64,000 bases of DNA from Mesostigma viride (taxonomy: Eukaryota; Streptophyta; Mesostigmatophyceae; Mesostigmatales; Mesostigmataceae): contig RPFO01000380.1 of the NCBI GenBank assembly GCA_009746045.1, positions 1 through 64,000 of the forward strand, read 5' to 3'. Position numbers and translations under genes: made by a program. The notes under the pieces are model-generated. The model did no database searches. It had not been told where the DNA came from and saw only the letters and a program-made list of their open reading frames with translations. Shown one piece after another: positions 8,891 to 19,055 of the stretch (positions within the stretch are counted from its first letter, which is position 1; each line of letters begins with the position of its first letter).

Positions 8891-9442
8891 CTAAAAATAG
8901 ACGATCTCGTCGTCCACGGACAGCTCCTCCTCGACCGCGCCCGCCGCCGCGAGCGCCGCCAGCTCCTCGTCCTCGTCCCCCTCGATCCCGACGATCGCGT
9001 CGTGCGTGCGGTCGTACCCGTCGGCCGCGGTCCCGGCCGCGAGCTCCATGACGTCGAACTCCTCGAGTCCCTTGGGTATGACGTAGGCTACCGCCATGAC
9101 AATCCGTACGACGCGGATGCCGATCCGCACCGCCCTGGCCACGCGCGCCCCCTTGGTGCCCAGGTAGCTCTGCAGCCCGCCCATGTTAAAAGCTTTAAGG
9201 GGCGAATTGAACTTCAGGAGGGCCTGCAGCCCCCCCTCCCGCTTGATGGCCTCCTTAATGATCCGCGAGCCCACTTTCCGGAACAGCAGCTTGAGCACGC
9301 CATTGAACGCGGTCTGGAGGAACCCGGATGGCTGCTGCACGGCCGGCGGGATCCCCTGCGCGGCGGCGAGCTGCAGCATTCGCTTTCGGCGGGCGTCGGG
9401 CGCGGCACCCTCCCGCCTGTGGTACGGCGACGCGACGGTCAT
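8891..9442 (-). CDS. orphan protein, 183 aa, with central amphipathic/hydrophobic helix
   Basis: The frame is open to 9562, but the ATG at 9442 (product begins MTVASPYHRR) is preferred because the upstream part is unlike the rest and lies in a low-complexity leader. The N-terminal half is basic (GVLKLLFRKVGSRIIKEAIK), the middle has a basic-hydrophobic helix (VARAVRIGIRVVRIVMAVAY) that could lie on a membrane or bind nucleic acid, and the C-terminus is acidic, ending DDEIVYF. The split into a basic front and an acidic tail suits a virion core or scaffold protein, but no family is recognised. It is transcribed leftwards ahead of the 158-aa gene. Confidence 0.62.
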   Translation of the reverse strand: MTVASPYHRREGAAPDARRKRMLQLAAAQGIPPAVQQPSGFLQTAFNGVLKLLFRKVGSRIIKEAIKREGGLQALLKFNSPLKAFNMGGLQSYLGTKGARVARAVRIGIRVVRIVMAVAYVIPKGLEEFDVMELAAGTAADGYDRTHDAIVGIEGDEDEELAALAAAGAVEEELSVDDEIVYF

Positions 9443-9629
9443 GTGGGAGTTCGGAGATACTTCCCCCGTACACATTTTTCCCCGTACTCCCCCGCATTCC
9501 CCAACCTCCGCGTACTTCCCTCCAATCCATACACGCCACGTGGCAGGCACAGGACGCGCCAAGTGACATCGTCCGAATTGCGGTTACGACCCCCCCAACA
9601 CCTCCCTGGATATCCGCCTGCCCGCCCGC

Positions 9630-9985
9630 GGACGTCTTGAATGTCCCTCGGTCCTGCGGACGTCTGGAATGTCCCTCGGTCCCGCGGACGTCTGGAATGT
9701 CCCTCGGTCCTGCGGACATCTGGAATGTCCCTCGGTCCTGCGGACATCTGGAATGTCCCTCGGTCCCGCGGACATCTGGAATGTCCCTCGGTCCCGCGGA
9801 CGTCTGGAATGTCCTCCGGTCCCTGGACATCCGCGCTGTCCCTGGGTCCCCGGACATCTGGTATGTCCCTCAATCCTGCGGACATCTGCTATGTCCTCCG
9901 GTCCAGCGGACATCCGGACTGTCCCTGGGTCCCCGGACACCTGGTATGTCCTCTGGCCCCTGGACATCTGGAATGTCCTGGACCC
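9630..9985. repeat. 28-bp GC-rich minisatellite
   Basis: About twelve copies of a 28-bp unit built on GTCCCTCGGTCCTGCGGACA plus TCTGGAAT, degenerating to the right. Because 28 is not a multiple of 3 and the unit lacks stops, long frames appear on both strands; they are not genes. The decayed end (9986-10,196) leads straight into the retroelement and probably marks the edge of the virus-like block. Confidence 0.92.
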
Positions 9986-10196
9986 TGTTGCGTACCCTTG
10001 GGCCCCTGGAGAGTCCCTGTCTTCCTTGGCCTCCCTGGGAATCCCTAGATATCCTGGGATTTCCTGGGAAATCCATAGACCCTGGGAACTATCCGCAACC
10101 CCCTGGGAACTAACCAGCAACTAGTAGGAACTACCGCGAACTACCGGGAAGCGTACGGGAAGCGTACGCGAAAGTCCCTTGGGGGTCACGTCGCGA

Positions 10197-12796
10197 AGCG
10201 GTTGCTATATTACAAGGAAAACAGCTTTGGTAAGGTTGGAACTTGGCTAGGTCCAGTTACCATCCGTGGATTTACCAAAAAAGGCAAGACCGTGGAGGTC
10301 AAGCACAATACCAATGGGAAGCGTCACAGGGTGAGCTGTCATAGAATTAAGAAGTATTATTCTCCCATGGCAGACGTGCCTGGGGAAGAGTCTTTAAGCA
10401 TGGACTCACTACTTCTATCTGGCAACTCCAGCATGCCCAGCAGTAGCCATGAGCCACCAATTACTGCTGTTGACAGCACCACAGCACCCTCTGTGAACCC
10501 TTCCACCCTCAGTGAAGCCAGGCCCACTTCACAACCTGGGGATAGCTTAACCAGGCACGAGGTAGCTGGGTTGGAAGCATTAGCTCAGCCCCAAGGCACC
10601 AAATTGTCTGCCAACCCTCCCGCTCTGAGGTCAAGATTGGCAGTCGCCTTGCAAGCATTACACAGGTCACATAAGCAACAAGCTGCTGTGGCCGAAGGGT
10701 TGGCAAAAGTCTCAGCTGTGTGCACTAGTCAGGACCCCTGGACCCTGGCAATAGACACTCAGGCACAGGTCAGTGTGATCAGTGCACAAGCCATCCCTGG
10801 TCTTGAGATTGCACCTTCATTTTGGGCACGGGTGCAGGATTTCTCAGGCCAAAGCTCACTGGATGTAGTGGGACAAGTGATGCTCCCTATACTTGGTATT
10901 CAGACACCCTTCCAGGTGGTGGAGGGGTACTCTGGTAACACCTTGTTGGGGGAACCTTTTGTATCCTATCCTGGGGTGCTTATCTCAGCTAATGAGCTCA
11001 GTGTCACAGGGGTGGGTGCAGTTCCTCTGGACCACTTTAAAATCCCTCTCTCCAGTATTGTCCCTGGTATGGATGCTGTCATCAAGGCAGTCAACACTCA
11101 GTATGCACCAGGGGAGATCCCTGATCTGGACAAGTTAGTGCACAGCCAGTTCCTCCATCCCTCAGCCTTTGGGCTGGGTAAGTGGGACATAGCCATGCAC
11201 TCACCCCACCAAATCTCCCACGTCATACAAGAATGCAAAACACAAAAAGGGTTTACCAAGTGGCTGATGGCCATTGTCCACCAAGCCAGGCAGGAATGGG
11301 TCCTGCCCAACCCCAAAAACCCTCAATACAAACCTCCTGTCACCCCTTCATGGGACGTGCCAGAGGGAGCCAAAAAGCTCAGATTAAAATTTGTTCTCAA
11401 ACAAAAACCACAAAAAGTGGGCTCCCCAATCTTCCATGCCAGACCATGTGTCACAGAATTAAAGGGGACCTCCACACTGCCAAAAGGGGAAACTACACAC
11501 CTGGGCTGCAACAAACCTCACTCAGGATCATGCTCTCCCTCTTCCTCCACAACCTCAATGCAGGCCAAGACTATGTCTGCAAAGCCACTGATATTAAAAG
11601 GGCCTTCCTCAGGGGGGACCCAGAAAAGGCTGAATCTGTGTGGAAAGGGAAGGTGTACGTGGTAGACACCCCAGCTGTGTGGAAACCTTACATTGATGAG
11701 CCCCACCTTATCATCAACATTGGGGTGGAAGGGCTTGTCAGTGCCCCAAAATTTTCAGAGACTCAGCAGAGGAAGTATTCAAAAAGCTCAAGGCCACGTA
11801 TGATGACCTGGACCCATGCTTTTTTGTTGTACCCACCCCCTCTGGACTGCTGTTCTTTGTGTGGCATGGAGATGACCAACTCATTTGTGGGCCTAGAGCT
11901 GAGGTGGAAAATTTATTCAGCAGGTCCAGGAATCATATGAGATTGGCAAACAGGTGGAATTGAGCACAACCCCCATCCAGTTCTGTGGCATCATGTTGCA
12001 GCTGCACAGGCAGCCAGATCAGTGGGTCTGCTCTCTCTCTCCCTCCTGCAGAATATATTCAAGATTGTCTAGATCTGCTGCAACACAACTACCTCCCCTT
12101 ACACATGTGTGCCACTGTTCAGGGCAAACTGGGGTGGTGGTCAGCCATCTGTGGGGCTCCCTTAGCTGTCATCAGCAGGGTCACCCATGATGTTCTAGTC
12201 AAAATAAAATGCAGTCACATCAGGAAGTTGGTCAATGACTGCCCCCCCTCATCCTCCATGGCCTGAATCTGATGGAAGACATCCACATCCACAGTGTCAT
12301 GGACAGCTCCATGGAGAGCAGAACAATCAATCAGATGGGGGCACGGGAATCAGGGCTGTTTTTTCTCACCAACAGGTCAGATTACATGTCCCTCACTTCC
12401 TGGTACAGCAGGCTACACCGCAGAAAACCTGGCAGCAGCAACTCAGCTGAATGTCGTGCTGTGGTGTCTGCTGCATTGCATGCTCGTTCCCTGCAGCACA
12501 TGCTCACCTGGCTACAAACCCAGGCAGGCAGCACATGCAATGTCATCTCACATCTCTATACTGACAGCTTCTCTGTGATCAGTTTTCTAACCAAGAAATC
12601 TGTTTCTGCTGCTGTCCACACTGACTTGGATTGGGTGATCCTCAAACAGGAGGCCACCTACTTTTCCAGCTGGACTCATGTGGATGATGAGGACAACCCA
12701 GCAGACGCTCTAACGAAGCTGCGGGATGCTGCTGGCCAACAGTACCAGCTCCTCTTTCAGAACATGAACCCCTATGATATCAGAGTCAGTGTTTGA
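10197..12796 (+). pseudogene. copia-like retrotransposon pol, 5'-truncated and frameshifted
   Basis: The reading begins in a segment resembling an integrase C-terminal domain (GTWLGPVTIRGF ... HRVSCHRIKKYY, 10,230-10,370). After a Ser/Thr-rich linker comes a retropepsin-like region, with IDTQAQVSVIS at about 10,751-10,783 and LLGEPFV near 10,945. Reverse transcriptase follows: TDIKRAFL with its catalytic Asp at 11,590, then the active-site box as HGDDQLI, Asp-Asp at 11,871-11,876 in another frame. Ty1/copia RNase H comes last: SSAECRA, YTDSFSV and the signature HVDDEDNPADALTK at 12,677-12,718. At least three frame changes (about 11,520, 11,700-11,830 and 12,050) and DTQ in place of DTG make it inactive. 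Base composition is far less GC-rich than the flanking viral block. No 5' LTR or gag remains. Confidence 0.78.
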
Positions 12797-13120
12797 ATAA
12801 ATGACTGGCCATAGCACAGTACACAACCACCACACCCCCTTACCACAGCGATAGCTGCTGGGCGCCATAAAATTCAACACATTTGCTGTGGGGTGTGAGT
12901 GCTGGCTAGGTCAGATTTGTATCCATTTGCAGCTTGAGGACACAAGCTTTGTATCCACTTACTTAATGTGTGCTCCAATAACTGGCCAAACCAGCCAGCT
13001 GTGTACACCTTATTTAATGTGCAATATAACACCTGGCCAGAACAGCCAGCTGTAACCAACCTGGCTCAACCAGCCATGTCTCTTTTGTACCCCTAATCAA
13101 CTTAAAAACAATAACAATAA

Positions 13121-13520
13121 TGTTGGGGGTGCAGACCTGCATTAAGAAATAAATAATAAAACAATACTGGAGTTAGTCTCCATGCTTTGCTGTAGACTAA
13201 GTCTCAAAGGCATTGTGAATAATACAACGTATGAATAAGCCTTGTAAACCTACGTTGGTATGTGAATATAAATACCACGTGGGCTATGCAGATAGGAATG
13301 CTAGTCGAGTCGCATACGTTTCCCTAGATAGGTACTTTGGGTACTGGGGTACGTGACAGATGTTAGTACCCAGTATACGTAGTGTCCTGTCATTGGACGG
13401 TACTAGAGTATCCTAGATAGGGACCGTACTGCAGCGTGCATTGATCTGTGATCACACGATGCAGTGACTAGACTGCGACCTGTCATCGTGCGGCCTCGGG
13501 CCAACGGTCTGCACCCAACG
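13121..13520 (+). repeat. candidate 3' LTR of the copia-like element
   Basis: It starts TGTTGGGGGTGCAGACC, a common copia-type LTR start, and ends with the near-inverse GGTCTGCACCCAAC (13,506-13,519), giving terminal inverted repeats. A TATAAATA box lies at 13,267-13,274. It follows the RNase H stop by about 320 bp. No partner LTR is in the window and the final CA is not intact, so the limits are tentative. Confidence 0.45.
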
Positions 13521-14181
13521 GTCACTGGCGGCGCAGCCAGTGAGAGGAACGTTGATAAAGGGTAAACCTATTTTCTAATGAACCAAGCAATTCATTGCTC
13601 TCAGCTCACAGTGCTCTCAAGCAATATACCAAGTCGCTCTTTCCATTTACTAACTATGACCCCACGTGTGGCGCGCCAATAGACCTCACAACGTTGGATG
13701 ATGCACCGAGTGATGCTCATGCGACACGGATGCTTCGGACGAGTTTTTTGACGAATGGGATGACCCCTCCGAACCTCTTAGTACGACCTATGCTGCCGTT
13801 TGAGATGGCAGCATAGACTTGTGGTATGCACTTTGAGCTTTCAACCCTTCAAGGCTATGAACCCTTCATGCTTAGCCATTGATAATCCGTTGTGACAGTC
13901 CCATGCCATCAATTTGATTGATTATTGGTAATGTGACAGTTGGTGACAACAAATGTGCTTAGTAGACATTCACAAGAAAGGAATGAACAACGTAGAATCA
14001 AAGACTAAAAAAAAAACATGTTACCTTGCGCCACGGAGTAGAAATAGATAGGAGTTAACGTTAATAACCCCGAATGCACTCCGAGAAGAAGTCCAGGAAG
14101 TCTTGTGTAGTTGTGTACATGTTCTAGTTCTATATAATTTGTTCTTCATTGGTGAGTGAGTTGCTTTTCTCCCTCCCTCCC
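13521..14181. other. unassigned region
   Basis: Low-GC DNA with a small hairpin at its left end (CACTGGC/GCCAGTG). I see no gene, RNA or element in it. Confidence 0.4.
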
Positions 14182-15874
14182 TCACTCGATCACTCACTCA
14201 CTCACTCACTCACTCACTCACTCACTCACTCACTCACTCACTCACTCACTCACTCACTCACTCACTCACTCACTCACTCACTCACTCACTCACTCACTCA
14301 CTCACTCACTCACTCACTCACTCACTCACTCACTCACTCACTCACTCACTCACTCACTCACTCACTCACTCACTCACTCACTCACTCACTCACTCACTCA
14401 CTCACTCACTCACTCACTCACTCACTCACTCACTCACTCACTCACTCACTCACTCACTCACTCACTCACTCACTCACTCACTCACTCACTCACTCACTCA
14501 CTCACTCACTCACTCACTCACTCACTCACTCACTCACTCACTCACTCACTCACTCACTCACTCACTCACTCACTCACTCACTCACTCACTCACTCACTCA
14601 CTCACTCACTCACTCACTCACTCACTCACTCACTCACTCACTCCGGCACTCACTCACTCACTCACTCACTCACTCACTCACTCACTCACTCACTCACTCA
14701 CTCACTCACTCACTCACTCACTCACTCACTCACTCACTCACTCACTCACTCACTCACTCACTCACTCACTCACTCACTCACTCACTCACTCACTCACTCA
14801 CTCACTCACTCACTCACTCACTCACTCACTCACTCACTCACTCACTCACTCACTCACTCACTCACTCACTCACTCACTCACTCACTCACTCACTCACTCA
14901 CTCACTCACTCACTCACTCACTCACTCACTCACTCACTCACTCACTCACTCACTCACTCACTCACTCACTCACTCACTCACTCACTCACTCACTCACTCA
15001 CTCACTCACTCACTCACTCACTCACTCACTCACTCACTCACGAGTTCACTCACTCACTCACTCACTCACTCACTCACTCACTCACTCACTCACTCACTCA
15101 CTCACTCACTCACTCACTCACTCACTCACTCACTCACTCACTCACTCACTCACTCACTCACTCACTCACTCACTCACTCACTCACTCACTCACTCACTCA
15201 CTCACTCACTCACTCACTCACTCACTCACTCACTCACTCACTCACTCACTCACTCACTCACTCACTCACTCACTCACTCACTCACTCACTCACTCACTCA
15301 CTCACTCACTCACTCACTCACTCACTCACTCACTCACTCACTCACTCACTCACTCACTCACTCACTCACTCACTCACTCACTCACTCACTCACTCACTCA
15401 CTCACTCACTCACTCACTCACTCACTCACTCACTCACTCACTCCGGCACTCACTCACTCACTCACTCACTCACTCACTCACTCACTCACTCACTCACTCA
15501 CTCACTCACTCACTCACTCACTCACTCACTCACTCACTCACTCACTCACTCACTCACTCACTCACTCACTCACTCACTCACTCACTCACTCACTCACTCA
15601 CTCACTCACTCACTCACTCCGGCACTCACTCACTCACTCACTCACTCACTCACTCACTCACTCACTCACTCACTCACTCACTCACTCACTCACTCACTCA
15701 CTCACTCACTCACTCACTCACTCACTCACTCACTCACTCACTCACTCACTCACTCACTCACTCACTCACTCACTCACTCACTCACTCACTCACTCACTCA
15801 CTCACTCACTCACTCACTCACTCACTCACTCACTCACTCACTCACTCACTCACTCACTCACTCACTCACTCACT
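14182..15874. repeat. giant CACT tetranucleotide array, about 1.7 kb
   Basis: Nearly pure (CACT)n in one register throughout. A unit is replaced by CCGG at 14,643, 15,443 and 15,619, and once by a GAGTT-type variant at 15,041. The array ends against CCGG at 15,875. All frames are open (Leu-Thr-His-Ser repeats), which is a by-product of the repeat and not coding. Confidence 0.98.
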
Positions 15875-16107
15875 CCGGATAAGCAGCGTTTGGCGGACGT
15901 TGTCAAAGACTACGACCGGGCCGTACGTACGAACTGTGGGTCCTAGGAAATATAAAAAGCATGGTAGGCATTGTTTGCGTGCATGCGCAAGATTAGCTCT
16001 AGGCCTCACTTGAGGCCCAGGTTTGCAGTGGACATCATACATTTATACGTGTTGGTCAACGTCGATCTTGGGGAGACTTGCACTGTACCTTCAATTGGGA
16101 ATTCATT

Positions 16108-16165
16108 GCTCCGTGGTCCCCCAACTGACGGGGACACGAGACTAACTAATTAATTTAATTATTTG
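16108..16165 (+). mobile_element. LINE 3' end fragment, TCCCC-type hairpin
   Basis: CCGTGG, then TCCCC paired with GGGGA around an enlarged loop, then CACGAG and an AATTAATTT tail. It is a minimal 3' end on the plus strand. The flanks (15,879-16,107 and 16,166-16,340) show no gene. Confidence 0.5.
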
Positions 16166-16341
16166 TATTTTAGTGTAATCCGTACATTGTCAAGGAGGTA
16201 ACATGGAAAATCAAATAACGGTTCAATTGGAGCGCAATATTGATAAATGTTGTGCACTAAACACCAGTCATCACGAACATAACAAACATAAAAAAGCTTT
16301 TCTCTAAAAACGATGGCAAGATGTATAAAGCAACATACTAG

Positions 16342-16762
16342 GTATTAATTAATTAATTAATTAATTAATTAATTAGAAACATAACTCCGTTGGGAGTACA
16401 TGTAGCTAGCACATATCCCGGAGAAGGGGCATATGGCCGCATACGGCAGGCTCGAGCTACCATGGTCCGGATTCTCCCGATTTCTGGCCTGCGCTGGTTG
16501 TCTCTTTGATATGGCTTTTAATACATTCTGGGCTACTTCCTGCATGCAAGAGGGGCATACGGCAGGCTCGAGCTACCATGGTCCGGATTCTCCCGATTTC
16601 TGGCCTGCGCTGGTTGTCTCTTTGATATGGCTTTTAATACATTCTGGGCTACTTCCTGCATGCAAGAGTGGAATGTATAAGCAACACTTGCTCTAGGTGC
16701 CTCAAGGGCACCGGCACCACCATGCTGTCTCAGGTTCAACCCAACTAAGGGGATCCTGGCAT
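16342..16762 (-). mobile_element. ORF1-only-type LINE 3' UTR with internal duplication
   Basis: The tail (TTAA)n lies at the left. The hairpin ACTCC/GGAGT with loop GTTG (plus-strand reading) is at 16,384-16,397, followed by the type-A 3' UTR. A segment of about 115 bp starting ACGGCAGGCTCGAGC is present twice (about 16,444 and 16,559), and part of it recurs at 57,566. The segment is absent from other type-A UTRs, so it is an insertion later duplicated. Confidence 0.7.
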
Positions 16763-16903
16763 TAAAAAATTAAATTAAATTATAACATGTCTCCGTTGGG
16801 AGATCATGTAGCACATATTCCAGGTTGGATGGGTGGTGTGGAGGAAGCCGCGTAATCGAACTAACCTAACTCTAAGCTATATCTAGTCTAAAGCCTATCT
16901 ACG

Positions 16904-17098
16904 CTACTCATCAAAACGGCTCCTCCGTTTGGGGGGAGGCGGCTTGCCCACAGGGGCTGGCGTGTGCGCCTTGACAATCTTCTTCCACCGCGTCTTGTCC
17001 TGCATGGCAGTCCAAAGACGGGAGAGAGAGTGGATGCGGTACTCAAACTGGGCTGGGACCACTAGGTCGTCCAGCAACATCTGGGTATAGGTCATGGC
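16904..17098 (-). pseudogene. LINE ORF2 C-terminal end, separated by the nested insertion
   Basis: Encodes QMLLDDLVVPAQFEYRI and TRWKKIVKAHTP, identical in order to the ORF2 end of the second copy (54,129-54,330). It ends in a Lys/Arg/Pro-rich tail. It was continuous with the RT portion before the element at 17,109-19,055 landed. Confidence 0.8.
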
Positions 17099-17108
17099 AT
17101 GTTTCCCT

Positions 17109-19055
17109 GCCACGAGCCACGAGCCACGAGCCACGAGGTAGCCATGGCTGACGGCGGAGCTCATAACTTTCACGTTTGAGCCCCAAATTCAGCTGTGAAT
17201 ATCACTATCGCTTCGTCTTTCTAAGACGCACATGCTGATATAATTTTCCGAATCTAACACGCAATATATGACGAGCAAACGTCCTTTGACGCAACGCAGT
17301 TTGGCGGATGCGCTCGCCCATGAAAATGCGGCAGCTTCGGCTGCAGCTTCGCCATCAGGTCCGGCAGGCAGCGGTGACACTAGTCGTGCACTGGTAGCCA
17401 CCCAGCAACCTCCCGGGCTTAAAGCCTCGCCATCGGCATCGCCTGACCCGAAACGCACCCGCCCAGCCGACAAAACAGGATGGTCCCGCCCCTCGGAACC
17501 GCGCTTTCGGTTCCACCCTTTCAAGGTCGATGACCACGACTGGAACAACATGTCTCCTGAGGATGCTATGGACTGCATCTTCTTCGGGGACTACGCCTCG
17601 CTTTACGACCTGTGCCTCCATCTCTCCGACCAAGGTCGCCTCCTCTGCAGCAACGGCAGCCCCTGGCTAGCCTCCGGCGCCATGCTTGGCTGCTCCCGCC
17701 CCGAACTCCAGCACGTCGTCCTCAACTCCCTTCTCCAGCGCTCTGACGGCGAGATCTGGGCTCCATCCATCTCCGCCCCCACACTCCGTTCCATCCTGAC
17801 GGAAGCCTTTCAGCAGCACGTGACCCCCCTTGCTGCCGACATTTCAGCAATCGGCGGCACGCTGACTGCTGAACTTCCTCACATTTCCACCGCCGCCGCC
17901 TCCACCTCCACCGCCGTTTCCGCCTTCACTGCCGACATCAAAGCCCAGCTCTTCGACGTCGACCAACGCCTTCAAGCCACCGCCACCGCCCTTGAGAGCT
18001 TGCATGACACCGCCGGCCTCACCGCCCAAGCGGTGCAGGAAATCGCTGCCCAGCCGGCACCTGCTGGCCCGGCCAGTGATGTTCCCTCCACCTGGGCGGA
18101 CTTGCTTAAGCAGCACACCACCTCCACCACCTCCACCATCTCGGCACAACTAAAGCAACAAGCCCTCGACCTTCGCGAGGAAACCGACATCGCCCGGCGC
18201 AGCCACAATGTCATCGTCAAGCACTTCGACCAGCCGGCAGGTGAGACCTCCACGGGCCTTCTTGAGGCATTTAAGCGCGACATTCTTGCCCCCATGCTAC
18301 TCGCTGGTGAGCTGGACGTGTCGGCTGTCCGCCTCCCCCGCGCGCGGGGGAAGGCTGGCCCGGCACCCGTGCTCCTCACCTTTAAGTACATGGCGGACAA
18401 GCTGTCGTTCCTTAAATGCCGCAAGAAGCTCTCGAGGACTCGCTTCACGCTGGACGACGACTTGACCCTGGCTCAGCAACAGCGGCGACGCGAGCTATGG
18501 CCGACCTACCTTCAGCTCCGGCACAGCGCAGGGGGGAAGCCGGTATACTGGAGGGGGGCGGTCATCCACGTTGACCACAAGCCCTGGCAGCCCCCTCCTG
18601 CCACCCCAGACTAGGGAATTCATACCAGTAGTGTAGATTAGTCAGGCTTAGCCTAGCATGTGGCCCACGCGCATGTGCGCCCATAATGGCCCCCATGGAT
18701 GTTGTCTACAGAATTTAGCCAAGCCCTGCCTATAACGGGACCCCCATGGATGTTGCATTAAGAATTGAGCCATGCTATGCCATGCAGAGAGATGCTCTCT
18801 GTCGAGAAGCCATGTCCTAGCTCTTGTATAGCCATGATGATCTTCCTCCCTCACAGGCATGCTCCCCCCTTACCCGGGCATAGCGTGATAGACCATGAGG
18901 GTGCAGGTGCCCTGGTGCACCTAGAGCAGGGGTAGCTTACATTCCCACCCTTGCATGAAGTAGCCTAGAATGTATGATAGGCCATATGCCCCTTCTCTGG
19001 GCTATGTGCTACATATACTCCCAACGGAGTTATGTTACAATTCAATTCAATTCAA
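17109..19055 (+). mobile_element. ORF1-only (half-LINE) element, copy 1, nested in LINE copy 1
   Basis: Starts after a CCACGAG mini-repeat and GGCTGACGGCGGAGCTCA, a 5' motif also seen at 24,914, 27,375 and 29,798. It carries a 5' leader, an intact ORF1, a 440-bp 3' UTR, the hairpin ACTCC/GGAGT (19,017-19,030) and an (AATTC)n tail. The 10-bp duplication ATGTTTCCCT flanks it (17,099-17,108 and 19,055-19,064), and the two halves of the host LINE rejoin across it. Its 3' UTR retains TGTATAGCCATGATGATCTT, the leader of ORF2 in LINE copy 1. ORF2 itself is gone. Confidence 0.88.
17268..18614 (+). CDS. LINE ORF1 protein, intact, 448 aa
   Basis: The N-terminal 80 residues are Ala/Ser/Pro-rich and probably disordered. 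A globular part follows (HDWNNMSPEDAMDCIFFGDY), then a long Ala/Thr/Gln-rich heptad-like stretch (about 180-300) likely to trimerise as a coiled coil. An RRM-like domain of the L1 ORF1p type (about 315-440) begins NVIVKHF, has [18 protein letters not shown], then [15 protein letters not shown] and a final [15 protein letters not shown]. In L1-type elements this protein coats the RNA and acts as a nucleic-acid chaperone. The intact frame, with a near-identical intact sister at 35,735-37,084, points to recent amplification. Confidence 0.88.
   Translation: MTSKRPLTQRSLADALAHENAAASAAASPSGPAGSGDTSRALVATQQPPGLKASPSASPDPKRTRPADKTGWSRPSEPRFRFHPFKVDDHDWNNMSPEDAMDCIFFGDYASLYDLCLHLSDQGRLLCSNGSPWLASGAMLGCSRPELQHVVLNSLLQRSDGEIWAPSISAPTLRSILTEAFQQHVTPLAADISAIGGTLTAELPHISTAAASTSTAVSAFTADIKAQLFDVDQRLQATATALESLHDTAGLTAQAVQEIAAQPAPAGPASDVPSTWADLLKQHTTSTTSTISAQLKQQALDLREETDIARRSHNVIVKHFDQPAGETSTGLLEAFKRDILAPMLLAGELDVSAVRLPRARGKAGPAPVLLTFKYMADKLSFLKCRKKLSRTRFTLDDDLTLAQQQRRRELWPTYLQLRHSAGGKPVYWRGAVIHVDHKPWQPPPATPD

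Noticed and set aside
8141-9640. 499-codon frame on the plus strand
   Set aside because: It runs antisense through the two reverse-strand genes and the AGAGGAATC repeats; Arg/His/Pro composition is compositional.
9630-9985. CRISPR-like array with 28-bp period
   Set aside because: Units are contiguous with no unique spacers, and the organism is eukaryotic.
13595-13816. 73-codon frame after the candidate LTR
   Set aside because: No domain, no codon bias and no context supporting a gene.
14149-15946. Two overlapping frames of almost 600 codons encoding Leu-Thr-His-Ser repeats
   Set aside because: They are read-through of the CACT microsatellite; the 4-bp unit lacks stops in every frame.
17844-18149. 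Gly-rich minus-strand frames opposite ORF1
   Set aside because: Antisense of the Ala/Thr/Ser-rich coiled-coil part of ORF1.
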